Under the pieces are notes generated by a model that saw only the letters and a program-made list of their open reading frames with translations, had not been told where the DNA came from and ran no database searches. From Macropodus opercularis (taxonomy: Eukaryota; Chordata; Actinopteri; Anabantiformes; Osphronemidae), in assembly GCA_030770545.1 (NCBI GenBank), contig CM061102.1:11586501-11650500 (forward strand): a stretch of DNA of 64,000 nucleotides. The letters run 5' to 3'. This document shows positions 35,375 to 48,690 of this stretch, in pieces. Numbering within the stretch: position 1 is the first letter of the stretch; each line of letters starts with the position of its first letter. The translations under genes were made by a program, and so were the position numbers.

Positions 35375-38230
35375 AACATTTGGTCATTGTTTTCTACTTT
35401 TAAAGTCCAAACAGTACATTACCTCTTCATGGAGCGTGATTCAATTCAGTTATACCATATGTGCGAACTGACACTGCACAAGCTGTGGTTCATCAGCTTG
35501 TTTTTAAATTATACTAAAAGCTGCATTTCTGAAATTCCCGTGTTTGATTAGTATGTTTACACTAAAATTAGCAACTCTTTCTTTAAATTGCCCAAAACTG
35601 TTTGTCAGAACGGTCCAGTGTTTTGTGATCATCTAACTGACTATGTTCCTGAAACATCACCGCTCTGTTAGTAGCCCTTTGTTGGCTGCAAACATTTTGA
35701 CTTGTAATAGTAGTGAAAGCATAGCCATTACATCAGAGATGGCCTGTTTCTATTGTTGTAGAGTTGCATTCCAGTCAGTCATACACATTAGCTGCACTGT
35801 CACAGTCCAAATGCTATTCAGCCTTTCTGTTATTACATCAAACGTCAAAATGTCTGCACTGAAAACATTTACAGAATATTTCTCAGAAAGCCTGCTCCTG
35901 ATCATAATTCTTCCACCCAAGATGGTTGGTAATACAGGTTGTACATCTGTGTTTAAATTAGAATTTTTTAAATTTATCATCATTCACTGTTGGTCATCTA
36001 AGCCTTTTTAAGCTCAACATTGTATGTTCTACGTTTAAACATTTTACCTTCAGAAAATGCTTTGTTACATTTGAGGACACATTTTCCCTCCTGTCTAATA
36101 TGATGATTCAACAAGTACAACCCACTATTTGTACTTGCATTCAGCTCAATAGTTCAGCAGTTTTTGCCATGTTGCCCTGTTTTTAAAGTTATTGGAGTGT
36201 TGATGTAAGTTGTCCTTTTTTTTTTAAATAGCACATCATATCAGTTGATTATGTGCTCCAGGTCCACCAACACTGTTTAGTTTTGGAGGAGGTGGAGATA
36301 CAGAAGATGTAATTTGTGACACTGGTCTTTACAACAAAGCAAATGGTCAGACAGCTGCATTAAAGTTTTTGACCCTGAAGATGGAAATGTATATAAATAA
36401 AGATACTGATGTAACAATCTCAAACTCTGAAATAATGTGTCAGTCTGTTGCCGAGAAGCTGACTTCAGCCTTTACAAACAAGTGTGTGATTGCAGCAAAA
36501 CATTCTAACAGAAATAAGTGTGAGTTTGAAGAATAACAAAACAAAGTTATTTCTAATTAGAACAACTTAAGGAGGCTAAACCCATGTGATCTGTTACTCG
36601 AGGAAAAAGTAAAAGCTGATCTGAGTTTCCAGTGGCTTTAAATGACAGAATTCCCCTATGTAACATAGACAAGCGTGATTAAAGTCAGAGCTTGATTTAA
36701 TCTGTGACTATACTTCCAAGCATGAGATGCCTTAGTTTATGCTGGCAAATCTTATCAATTCAGATGAACTCATGAGTTCATGAATAGTGCATGTTAAGGA
36801 GGTATCATGCAGCCTTCTGCTAATAGTGATTAATGTATGCACCCATCAGTCACCATCTGCGTGAAGATGTAATCGATGTGTAGCAGCTGCTTGTTAAAAC
36901 GCTGGATCATTTGTTTCCATTTGACTGTGAAAGCCTCACTTTTTATATTGCTGTCCTTAATAAAAACAAGTCAACGCACAGACTTTGACTTTTTTCCTTG
37001 TTCGGTTCAAATTACATTTATTAAAACAAATAAACTGATAAGAGAAACCACTGATGACAAGAAGCTTTATTGTAGTGCTTCATATTCCATAGTTACCTTT
37101 TTGCCAAAGGTTCAGATTTGATCTTTATGACACTTTATGACAAAACACAACTTGGTAATTGTTGAAGTGGTCTAGAGTAGAGGTTCCCAAAAGTTTCATC
37201 ATTTCCGATGTGCTTGAAGAAGCAGTTTCCTGTTTTGTTATGTGAGTGAGGGATGAATTCCTGCTTTTATCTGAACCTTTAATTAAACGTTGAAGTTCTA
37301 CTGATCAACCTTCACTTAACGAAATAAGCAGCAGAATTTGTTGATTGATTTTGGGGAAACACAGAACCACTCTGCTCTGAAGAACCTCACACACCGGCCT
37401 GTAAAAGTATCTTGTAACTGCTGTGTTAATTTTTGTCCTGTTAAATAAACAGAAAATTCTTCATGTGACAAACTCTTAATAGCTGAATTGCTGATTTTGC
37501 TCAAATGGGATCGTATGCTGAATGACCATAACCCCTGGAATGTTGTATGGTGCTGTTTGCTAATGAATTATAAAATCTTGATTTTATAGAACAGTGATCA
37601 GATGCTCAGAGGTGTTGCTTAATTTCACAGTAGCACCTATGCACACACACACACACACACACACACACGTCCACATTCTCACTACAGTAACAATATTGAT
37701 ATGAACAAACTCCTAATAAAACCTTGAAGGAAACTGATTCTATGTGTGTCACCCACTCATAGCAGCTGTTTGTAAGTAAATGCCAAAACAGGAAACACCC
37801 ATGAATGAAGAATGCAATACGTGAAAATGCATGTGTGGCTGTAAAGGTCAATTTGAATGTTGGATTGTATGGAAACCACCAATTAGTAACAGTGTCACCC
37901 TTAGAAAAGGTTAATTACCTAACATAGGTGTGTTACTTTCCCCGTGCTTCTGAGTTGTGTTAGAATGTGTGGACCGTTGATATGCGACGAAAGGACGACA
38001 ATGACCTATCAGAGCAGCATCTGAGAGCACCAACATAATCCATAGACCTAATGTGGGAGTTCAGTGTCCGGGTTAAGCGATTCAAATGCTGCAGAATCCA
38101 TACGAGTGTGATCCTGTTAAGACACTTAATGTGCAGTTTCCTTTTTTGGCAATTACGTGTAATGGTTATGAGATGATAGCTGCTTTTGAAAATGTATCTT
38201 CTTTACATTTCTAGTCTGCATTTGTACATA
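35375..38230. other. 3' UTR/intergenic DNA between converging banf1 and gng3
   Basis: AT-rich sequence with no supportable gene. It holds an (AC)n microsatellite at 37642-37668. It probably includes the banf1 3' UTR on the left, and on the right the gng3 3' UTR, with minus-strand AATAAA (plus TTTATT) near 37013, 37064 and 38240. Confidence 0.45.
37642..37668. repeat. (AC)n microsatellite
   Basis: About thirteen uninterrupted AC units followed by GTCCACA. It lies in noncoding DNA between banf1 and gng3. Confidence 0.9.
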
Positions 38231-38470
38231 GGCCTTACTTTTTATTAATTTAATGACTTGGTCTAAAATATTCATATTCTTTTTCTTCTTTGCAGTTGGA
38301 TTGAGTTCAAGACATATTGTAGTTGATTATGTACTGTACACTGGCAGCTCTTATGCAAGGTTACTAAAGTACATTGACGTCTTATTTTGATTGGAAGTAC
38401 ATGTACACACTGTACAGACATGTACATACTGTACACTTGTACTTATAATCACAACAATCCCTGATTTGTT

Positions 38471-39728
38471 TCAAAGCAAAGCACAGAAGAACTTCTTCTC
38501 CCTGAAAGGGTTCTCTGAGGTGGGCACAGGGGTGATGAGGGGGTCGTCACAGGCGTGTGCGTCGCAGTACGCCATCAAGTCGGCCGCTGCCTTTGATACC
38601 TGGGTGGAATCATTTAGAGCTGGTCAGTCCCAACTTAATGACACAAAAACAGAAGTTCATCCATTCATTTCACGCATCTACTAGTCTCTCGTCAGGCGTT
38701 GTTACAGTAGATGATACAAGAAATATTTTGTGCCTTTAAACCCTCTATGGAAAAATGCTTACTTGATTTCAACTCGGTTCAGACAGACATTTTGTCCCGA
38801 CCTCTTCTGTTTAAGATGCATTCAATGCTACCTACCACTTACTGAAGGTTCCCCGACTGACATCTACTGGTAATGATTTAGTAGGACATGAACAAATGAA
38901 GTCAGTGATTGTAAAGTAGAGTTAAGAGTTTTTCTAGGAGGGATTTTAACAAATCAAACTGAAAGTTAAATGGAATCCTTATAGTCTTTTTAAAAGCTCT
39001 TTACATTTACAGTCTTTAAAAGCCTGTCATTAGAATCAGAGCAGAGGGTTCAAGCAAGTAATTCAGTTCACATTTGACCATAAATTGTACCTAGAAATAT
39101 AATATGTGCATGGTAATGGCTGCCCTCTGCTGCTGCGTGGATGGATTGTCGGTGCCTCTGTGGGGTGCCTGGAGGTGTCTGAGGAACACAATGAAAGCCA
39201 GCACCGTTTGGAAGCTCTCCAATAGGAAGCTGTGACTTATAAAGTGCATCTGAGAAGGTCACGGGTGCTTTTCTACGCCATCCAGCCGGACCCCACCTCT
39301 TATTCACTGTCCAGTGTGACGCCGAGCATCAGTACTGTTCAGCTTTATTGTTAGCAAAACAGGAGCAACTGTAAAAATGTTGTCCGTAAACTAGAGACAG
39401 GTTCAAACTGGGCATCATTAATCTGGATGCAGTTGACCTTCTGTAGCACTGGAGCATTTCTGGTTTCTCCGTCTGACATGATCATATCTGTGAAGTGAAG
39501 CTTTTCAGTCAGCTTTAATTGAAAACGACCTTATTTGTCAGTAGCGGCTGCTTTGACCTTTGCATTGTCTGGTTCACAGAGTCACTCTATGGTGATTCAC
39601 CCCTGACTGAGGCATTTAGCTCGTCTTACCTTTATCCTACAGAAACTCGCCTCGATCTTCAGCTGCTCCACCAGCTTCCTGGCCTGTCCGACGCTCATGG
39701 TGCTGTTCACTGGGGTGTCTCCTTTCAT
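38471..39728 (-). CDS. gng3: Heterotrimeric G-protein gamma-3 subunit
   Basis: Membrane-anchored partner of G-beta in receptor signalling; GNG3 is mainly neuronal in mammals. Two minus-strand coding exons: 39728-39630 (33 codons, from ATG) and 38599-38471 (42 codons plus TGA), joined in phase 0 at a GTAAGA donor and a CCACCCAG acceptor. The 75 residues equal human GNG3 in length. Exon 1 reads MKGDTPVNSTMSVGQARK and later QLKIEASFCRIK. Exon 2 reads VSKAAADLMAYCDAHAC, then DPLITPVPTSENPFREKK, ending FFCALL with a CAAX box (CALL, geranylgeranylation expected). The MKG.TPVNST start is specific to gamma-3 within the gamma-2/3/4 group. An acceptor TGTGTCTAG lies directly before the ATG, so a noncoding 5' exon is expected at higher coordinates. 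Confidence 0.96.
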
Positions 39729-41280
39729 TCTAGACACAAACACAGCAACATTTATGGACGTGAACTAGATGGATGCACATTCAGCACATTTTGTATTTTA
39801 TCTTCTTCTGAGTAAGTAGCTCAACGCTTCTAGCTGTGCCTCCTCAGGGGTGATTGATGTCCTCCTCCTTCACGTTAAGTGTATCTAAAAATGTACAAAT
39901 TATCCTTGTAGGCTGTGGATAATATAGACCAACATAACTCAACAAAATGAGCTTTTCAATACATTATTCATTAATGGAGGATCAGTGTGAAGTGTTTTTA
40001 GGTGTGAGTTTGACCAACACAAAGCTGCCATCCTATTTATTTAATATTTATATATTTATGTTTTCAACCGCATGAAAGCAAATGTATGAATATCAGTCAA
40101 TTTAATTTCATTTAACTGCCACATTTGTTACATTATGTGGAACAAAAACATAGCATATCTTCAACAGAACATGTAAAATGGGCCAACCGGTCAGATTTAT
40201 TTCCCACTGTGGCCCACAGTTTCTCCCACCACAAGCGAGAATATCCACTGAATTATCAAATGTAGAATGAAACGAGCGCTGCAGGCAGACAGATAATAAA
40301 TGAAAGGATGAATAAATACTCACACGAGCGTTACAGATGTAAAAGAATCAAGTTAGATCGATGGTCATTGGTGGAGGAGCGAATCTATTTGAACCCTTCT
40401 GGACCTTTCCCTATTGTGATTTTTTATCCACCCCCTTTTTTCTCCTTACCCGTTTTGAATTCCTCTTCAGGTGCAATCTTCCCCCCTCTTCTCTCTCTTG
40501 CTCTTCCTCTCTGTGTCCCTCCGTGCGCTTGTGTCTGGTGGTATCAGTGCAGCCGGACCCCACCCCTCACAGACAACAGCCTGGTTGGTACCCTGCTCTG
40601 TACAGTCCAGTGCACTGCAATTCTGCCACAGCGAGCACTAGATTTGTGGAGGATACGAACCCCCCCCCCCCCATGGCAGTGAGTGGTACCTGCCAGACTC
40701 GGGGAGGGGGAGCCCACTGGTGAAGGTTTCCTTATGAGGGTGGATCATACCATATCTGCTGTCAGGGAATCGGGGCCAAGTGGAAACTGTCATGTTTCCA
40801 ACCGTGACTTGGAGCAGAAGTGTCAGGTCGGTGTGGCTTTGAGTTGTGCTGCTGATGGACTGCGTTCAGATGTGGTCTCCTGCAGTCTGAATCATGTGCC
40901 TGTGCCTTCTGCGATGCCCAACCCTCTCCTCTGTTGCTATGGAGACTGCAGCAGTCCGGGTTAGTGGCTCCCATCACAGCTTAAACTAGGAAACATCTGC
41001 AGGCATTGAGTTGTGTTTGTGCTACAAATGAAACGAAGGTCTAATATCTCTGTAATGATGATATTAAAACGTCCACATGTTGTCATTTTTGCCAGTTTCT
41101 CTTGCCGCTGAGCAGAAACCCTGTGCAAGAAAGATCTCCAATAGAAGCAGTCATAGCGTCTCCAACGCTTTATGAACGATGCACTGGGTTTACAGTTTAA
41201 TAAAATGTGATTGAGAAATAATTTATAGGTAATTATACTTCCTAAAACAAGCTAAGAGGCTACTGATGCGGGCTGCCTAA
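39729..41280 (-). other. Region upstream of gng3, no further coding exon seen
   Basis: Probably holds the first intron of gng3. It contains a pyrimidine-rich block (about 40420-40520) and a C13 tract (40660-40672). Open frames here are low-complexity and resemble no known protein. Confidence 0.4.
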
Positions 41281-41284
41281 AACT

Positions 41285-41389
41285 GGCCGACGCCATTTTT
41301 GCTTCTCCGGGCTAATGGCGCTGCGCGGCTGCTCCGAGCGTCTCCCTTCGGATGGCGACACTTCTTTTGCTTTAACGTCTCTGAGGGCA
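41285..41389 (-). promoter_or_regulatory. CpG-rich patch, candidate gng3 promoter
   Basis: A short CpG-dense segment contains GACGCCATTTTTGC (YY1-like), GGCGCTGCGCGGC and GATGGCG, directly beside the GA-rich array. It is the only CpG-rich sequence upstream of gng3 in this interval, so it is the best candidate for the gng3 promoter. There is no direct evidence for a transcription start. Confidence 0.35.
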
Positions 41390-41513
41390 AGAGAGCGAGA
41401 GAGAGCGCGAGAGGGAGAGAGCGAGAGAGAAAGCGAGAGGGAGAGAGCGAGAGAGAGAGCGAGAGCGAGAGGGAGAGAGCGAGAGAGAGAGCGAGAGCGA
41501 GAGGGAGAGAGCG
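41390..41513. repeat. Polypurine GAGAGC/GAGAGG array with 30-32-base higher-order unit
   Basis: A near-pure purine stretch made of GAGAG with regularly placed C and GGG. The last 60 bases are two copies of a 30-32-base unit (GAGAGAGAGC, then GAGAGCGAGA, then GGGAGAGAGC). It is flanked by GATGGCG (41351-41357) on the left and CGCCATC (about 41512-41518) on the right, which are inverted relative to each other. Long Arg/Glu reading frames here are artefacts of the repeat. Confidence 0.85.
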
Positions 41514-41599
41514 CCATCGCCTTCCGGCTCATTTGTCCGTCGTGCTTGCCGTAACGACCCTTATAGGCTCAGACACTGGCTGTAGTTTCATATATAACG

Positions 41600-44500
41600 A
41601 GTGAATTTACATTTGCTCTGTGACTTTCTCTGCAACATCTTTAATAATAAAATAACTATATAAATAATTATAATGTTGAGGATGTTTTAGCCTACAAAAT
41701 AAAATTGAAATTTGCTGACATTTCTGGTTTGAGAACACTTTATTTAATGCTTGTCTGTCTGATGGCCATAATAATAATAACCACCATGAAATACCCACCG
41801 ATGATGCACATGCTCTTGTGGTTTTATCCATCTCCCTAAGGTGTAATAATGGGTTAATGGGAGACTTTTACAGTGTTTGATACAAACAGGTCTGGACTGT
41901 AGTTGAAGGACTCCATCTGCTGGATGCGGTTTGACGGCATAACTGATGTGTGTGGGATAACATATTGTCCAAAAATCATAAGAATAAAAAATCTGATCTT
42001 TATTTTGCCAGATGAGTATTATCAATGTTTGAATGGTGAGCAAACAAGGAGTACGCTTGTTTTTACCACTCATCACAAAGTTACAAGTGAAAAATCATGA
42101 ATTTTCTCATGAAAAAGAGTCACCTCTTGCAAACCGTAGTTGCTGATGAGCCAGAAATACATAAGATCATTAAGTCTATGATATCACACATGGTTCACAA
42201 TCAAGGAGCTTGCATGTTAGGTATATTTACCTACTATTCAAAGATATTTCTGTAATATATAACTATAACAACAGGAAATGTCCTAACTCTAAACAGCACA
42301 AGTCACTGGTTGTTACAGAAAACAATTATTTTCTCCTGCAGCAAATTCCAAACTGCTCACAGGTGCATTTTTTAATTTGGCAGGAACCCCGGGGAGCTCC
42401 TGGTAATTTGAGGATCTGTTTTAATCCCTGAGAGCCATTTCTTGTCCTGGCACAAACTCTGAAAAACAGTGACAGCAGGTACAAGCAAGTACATGACCGC
42501 AAGAGCTGTGTGTAAAATTCTCACCAGATGGTCCATGAGTGCTCCTCTTTCATCTCTGCAGGTTACAGTACGCTCTGTCGCAATTTGTGTGGATGCACCT
42601 CATCCATGAAATAAACCACTTCATCATTATCGGAGCATTGCAGTTTAAAATGTTAAAGGCAGGACACTGCAAATGTGGAAAATCCTTTATTATAAAACAA
42701 CATCTGCATAATGTTACACATCTTTCCAAAATGACTAGAATACAATGATGTGATACGTTTTGAGTCAGTTCAACTTTTACATTAGCTATAACAGTAAATG
42801 AACTCTGAATAAATTTCTTTTGTACTTAATTATTCATGTTTAATTAAGTTGACCTTAATTATTACACTGGCACAGTGGGGCCTCTGAATGTGTTTGAGAA
42901 GCAGGCAGTGAGTTCTTGTGAATATCTAGTTACATTTGATAGTTTTTACTAAAAATAAATAAATACATAGATGAGTTAATGAATGAAGCTGTGGTCTACC
43001 TGTACTTAATATTGCTCTAAATTGTAGTAGACAGCTCATCACTACATGTCCATATAGTAAACACCTTTGTTAGAAAAGCCCTGCACCACTAGCACACACT
43101 TCTCTTCTAGGTCTGTCTAAACAGCATCTGTCTCTAAGGAATGCATGGACGACCCTTCTCATCATTGTTGTTTTGATCTGAATCCATGCGGCAGATGATG
43201 CATCTGGCTGCCTCAAGGTTGATGTCAATAAATAGTGAAACAATGCTGGTAAAAGTTTTTCATTTGAAACCATTTGGGCCATTGATTCCGTGATGGGACC
43301 TGGTGGTGCTGAAAAGCTGGATGTGTTTCAAGCTGTTATTAAAAAACAAAATACATGATGTATTATCTTTGTGACTCGCAGCATTAAAGTCTGATGACTC
43401 ATTGCTGTTTAACACAACCAGTGACACTACAGGGTTTTTAAAGATGTGTTAACAGATATATTCAGGGTGAACATTTTGACATTACAGTTGTGGAATTTAT
43501 TCTGATATTAAATATATAATGACTAGGCTACTGGTGACTTCTTTACTAACATTGTATATCGGCCAACATGTAATAAGAATCAATAGGCCTCGAGCAAAAT
43601 TGTCTTATATTAACTAACAACTGGGACTGAGATAAATGTGAATGTACTTAAAATGACTCTGACACAGCACATTCAAGTTGACTAAGTTTGGACAAATGAG
43701 ACGTTTGGCGTGATGATGGTGTTGACTGAAGAGTGAAGGGAAAACCTGCCAGCTTTCACACTATAACTGATTAAACCAGAGCAATCCATGTATTAGTTAT
43801 CCTGTTCATTCACTTGAAATGGCATTTTTCACTTCACGCTCATTTAATTTGACTTTACATTCTTGGACTTGCAGTTTAATGCTGCCAGTCCACACTGTTC
43901 ACACTCTGTACAGTTCCTGGCAGATACGGAGACTGTTTTAACCTCTCTGTGATTGATTCTCCCCTGAATGCTCCAACACACAGCTGTGAATCCTAAACCA
44001 GCTCTTATGCAATGATGCGCGAAGTGGATGTGGGAGGGTTAATCATCTGAATCATCAACAGCAACTGTTCGTTTGTATTGATGGTAATGTAACTGCTCAA
44101 TACTTTCCAAACAGACACCACTGGCTGCATTCAGAGAACTACAGTATAGTGATCCGGCAACAGAATAAGCTCAGTCAAATAAATCACAAAACGCACACTC
44201 CCACAAATATTATTTCTGTTTTTTTTTATTTTATTAAAAGAGCCTGTTCCATTGTACTGACTAGAAATGAACATGGAGAACAACTTCACATCACAGTCCA
44301 GCCTTTAGGATGCTGTTATGATAATGTTATCATATTCAGTTATAACCAACAAAAGAGACGAGACAGCAAATCAAATAGCTTGACTGGATATTTTCACTCA
44401 TGTCACAGGGACCCAATTAATATGAGATGCTGCTAACGTTAAAGAAATGGAAGCAAACGTACGCGTGAACCGTGTCACCCGTGCACAGAGCAGCCGCTTA

Positions 44501-47500
44501 ATAAGCCGCATTCAAAATCTGAGTGCTTGTGTTGTGCGCAGATGTTTTGCATATTTTTGTGCTACTAATATATTGAGATGTTGCGCTTTATGAGATTCAA
44601 AATGCATCCAGTCCGTGTATCCTGGAAAAAATATTTGGCTGTATAAGAAAATGAAAACATATCCTAAGGCTGGTGTAGAAACCTAAAAGTCGGAGCTCGT
44701 CTTTCTGACATTGTACTGCACAGTATTCGTTTTGGGAACCTATTCTTTAAAACACGTGTTTGTATACAGATTCCACTGAAGTGTACAAAGATGCTACTGA
44801 TAGTAAACAGACTATATTTGTTATTAATGCCAAATAATTACTTTAGATAGTTTCTTGCTCATTTAAACAACAAAACAATAAATACAAGCAGTTTTATTTA
44901 ATAGAGCTCCAACTGAACTGAACGTATATGTGTGTTTAAGAGAAGGTATTACAGCCATGCTTAGCAGAGACAGTACATACGTAAGAGCTTTGGTAACTAT
45001 GTTGGCATTTGTGAAGTACTGCTAAGGCTTGTAGAGACAGTACTAAATTTGCTCACACACCAATGTAGGCTAAAGGATGATGCTCATAGTCCTCTGGGGA
45101 CCATGAATGTCTGAATCTATATCTTTAATATTGTTTTTTTCAACAAACATTAAAACAAATGTAACTTAAAGTTGGTGAATCAACAAACTCTGTCTGACGC
45201 TGCAAAATGTAATGGAAACCTCTCCAACTTGTCAAGATTTATACATTTTATATTTGAGTTACAATTCAAAATCTGTATGTCAATCTTGACATACGCCTCC
45301 ATTACAAATAGTAAAATGATCACAAGTCACAGAGAGTTTTTAGATAGCTCCTTTTTTTCTGTTCGTCACAAAATCTTGATTCATGCTATTTATATGATGA
45401 TGCTGCAGCTAAAGTTGATCGTAACTATGATGATGAAGTGTTTTTTTTTTTTTTTGCCAGAACTGACAATGTTGCTGAAAACAAGAGTTTTATTGAAGCA
45501 CAATGGTCAAAATGATGAGGTTTTAAAAGTGGTTTACTGCTACGTTTTACTCTCTTTTTTCAGTCTGTCATGCTCATAAGGAAGACCAACAAACAGCTAC
45601 AGATCAAATGGTTGTGCACACGTCATTCTGAGATTCGAACACTGCACTGAGGCAGGACAATGACGCCTGGATTCAACTGGACAAATCTGCGCTAGATTTG
45701 TGTATTCAAGCCCGTTTTGCATCAGTGACCTTTAGTGATACTCACCACTTTGCATCTGCAAAAGTGTGACGTACAAAATAAAAGTCCTTGTGATATAGCA
45801 GCATTGAATTAGTCACAGTGCACCTCAAAGAATTATGAAGCGTACAGCCAGTACACAAAGGTAAAAACATTGTCTAAATACAAGGATCGGTTACTACAAT
45901 ATGAAAATATTACATTTGCTTAAGAGAAACAATCCATCATGAAAGGGAGGTGGACGACAGAAGAGCATCACAGGTTAGGTAACACGAGTCTCTGGAGGAA
46001 GCAGGACAACCGGGTGAAACAGCACAGCATTACACTGACAGTCAGACCTGAAGAGTTCTTACCCCCATTAGACATCAAGGAGGTGATCTGCATTTTTCAT
46101 TATCACTCCCACGAATCGACTTCCTTAAATTCAATTTTTGGTACAGGAAATAACACAATGTTTAAAAATGAGCAATGGAATACAAACAGCAATAATTAAG
46201 TTCCCACAAATAAGCAACGCTTACAATGTCTTCTAGGTATCATACATACAGTAAGAGCCTCCTTTCATGTGCAAAACACAAACAGAACATTTTTACACAC
46301 ACTGACACTCACAGAGACACTGGTCCTCAGTTCATGTGAAAGAAACAATGTTCAGTGTCCTTCGATGTGTCTCTCAAGTACAAAACATCTGAGGTCAGCA
46401 CTGACTCAACCACACAGCAAGTCCACATAGTGTGTAACTAAGGAAATTGCTGCAACTGCCATTTTGCATATAAAGTCTGTATAAAAAAATCTATCAGCAT
46501 TAGCAATAGGCCCTCTTCGAAGGTTCCCTCACCTACAGTGAGCTGAGCTGGAGAGGCTGCAGGAGTGAACGGCATGTTTGGTTGATGCCTCTCCAGCTAT
46601 AATAAATACAGGAGGTAAAAACAGCATTACAATTTATTAACCCATATTAGCAGAGGTCCGATAACAGAGAAAGGAGAACGCTGCAACGCTGCAACGCACA
46701 ACGCGGCTGGAGATCTATATCATCACGGCAGAACTGGAAGAAGCCTTTCATATAAAACAAAATAAAAGTCATGTAAAAAAAATGTAGATACACAGATATA
46801 TGTGTATACTCAACATGATGAAGGAGTGACTGTAGAAAAATATAGAGCCTATATCAAGGCCATTTAGCCATGAAATAAATCAAACGAGCAAAATTCAGGA
46901 TCATTTTACAAAGTCAGAGGACCAAATTAAACAAGGCATTTTGGTTTTAGAAAAATGTAGCAGGGCATTTTGAAGATCACTAGTTAAAATCTGGAAATGG
47001 GGGCACTTGCAATTTAGCAAATAAATAATAACAATACGTAAATAAAATAAAAAATAAGAGCACAACTTCCTGCCCCACTTCCTACACAGTTGCAGGTAGG
47101 TCAGATCTGGCACTGTTTTAAAATTCATGCTAGCATATAATTACTATTTTCCCAAATGTTTAAGGTCCTAATTCATTAAATACTGAATGGTATCAAAAAT
47201 GTCTATGGCATCAGTTTAAATGTGCAAAATAATTCCCATTCGTATCTCACCAAGTAGAAAACATCAGTTCTCCACAAATCAGCATTTCCCAATTTCCATA
47301 AAGTTAATTAACTGATAAAGATAATACAGAGGTTTAAGAGGAAGCTTTAATGGACCTGCAGCTCGTTTCACACCATTTATAGCCCCAAACTGCTGCATGT
47401 CACAGAAGGCATCCAGCGCTGGCTTTGTCACTGACGCATGAGCCATTTGCACAGAATGAAGGTCTGGTCTTTTGTAATGACACAATATTATCAACACTTT

Positions 47501-48600
47501 TCTGACTGATCATATTTTTTATCCAGTTATGTTTAGATGGATCATTTATTGTGCGTTAATATGTCTTAGCCTTGAACTTTACTCTACAGAGGAAGAGTTC
47601 ACAGTGAAACAAGTGGCCTTGTCTAATCAAACCAAAGCCTTCATAATACAATGAATGCATAGGGATGTTGAGAAGTTCCATAAGGCAAAAGAAAGAACCA
47701 GTTAGGGAGTGCGTATGGTAAAACACCACCATCAGACTCCAATAAATGAATGAAACATAAAATAGATTTGTCTTTACGGTAATGTCAGTCCGTGCACCGC
47801 TTCAGGTCTAATAATAGAAATAATAAAAACAACATAATGACCATGACCTTTAAGGTGCACAGTTGGAGAAGGTCTGTTCTTTAAAGCACATTATACCAGC
47901 AAGACAACACCTGCCAACCCACACGTCTGGTCAAATACACTGCGAATGTGCGTTTTCACCTCAGTGGTAAATGTGTTTGCAAGAGCCTTTTCAGTGTAGT
48001 CACACATTAGTGCGTTTTCCTTTTTAATGCACAAGCTGCTTCTTGAGTGTTTGGTCTATGCTACTATATATCTCCCATGTTTCTGCTACTCACATGCCTA
48101 GATCCATGCAGATCTATTGCACAGAACCCAAACAGGAAAAAGTGTAAATAAAAACCAGAAACAGTGACTAATGTCTGTGTGACAAATTCTTCTCTTCCTG
48201 GCAACAATTCAGTTTATAACAACAAAAGAAACATAGGAAATGCACGGCAGTTAAAGTGCACTGTGAGAACCTGCGTGTTGCTACGTGTGGTCGAGATGTC
48301 GTGAATGCACAGACACTAGCAGTGAAACCTTTGTGCCTCGTGCATTTGTGATTCGTGTCAAGCGTATTTTTGTGTGATGTAAACGGATGTAAACGATGGG
48401 AGCAAAGGGAAAGAGGCATCACAAAAGAACAAATGAAACAGCGGACAGTGATGTTAGGTCTATACAAAATATTGGCACGTTATCTAAGAAACAGTATTCT
48501 GACCAGTGGTCATCCAGTCTTTTGTCTCTTGTTTCACAGCATTAAAAGTGCACTAATATCCAAACGCCATTTTCAAGTTGTAATAATTGTGTCTTCCTTC
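41600..48600. other. 7-kb stretch without a supportable gene
   Basis: AT-rich on both strands. Scattered open frames of up to about 135 codons have no recognisable motif, no conserved family feature and no consistent splice context. The right part may be 3' UTR of the dusp10-like gene (minus strand): minus AATAAA signals occur near 48643, 47541 and 46637. No RNA gene or transposon was recognised. Confidence 0.4.
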
Positions 48601-48690
48601 TAAAATGTGCTGCACTTCTTTTATATGCTCGTTAATGCCACTTTATTTCGTCTGAGGTTACCCTACGTTCTCCTGATCTCCAGACCTTTC

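Noticed and set aside
38391..38684. Plus-strand open frame of 97 codons
   Set aside because: It is the antisense shadow of the second gng3 exon; the minus strand encodes a full, conserved G-gamma C-terminus here.
41260..41604. Long Arg/Glu/Ser-rich frames on both strands, like RS-domain proteins
   Set aside because: They are produced by translating the GA-rich array; low complexity, with no start context or splice support.
45172..45579. 135-codon plus-strand frame
   Set aside because: AT-rich, Leu/Ile/Lys-heavy translation with no domain, splice signals or neighbour logic.
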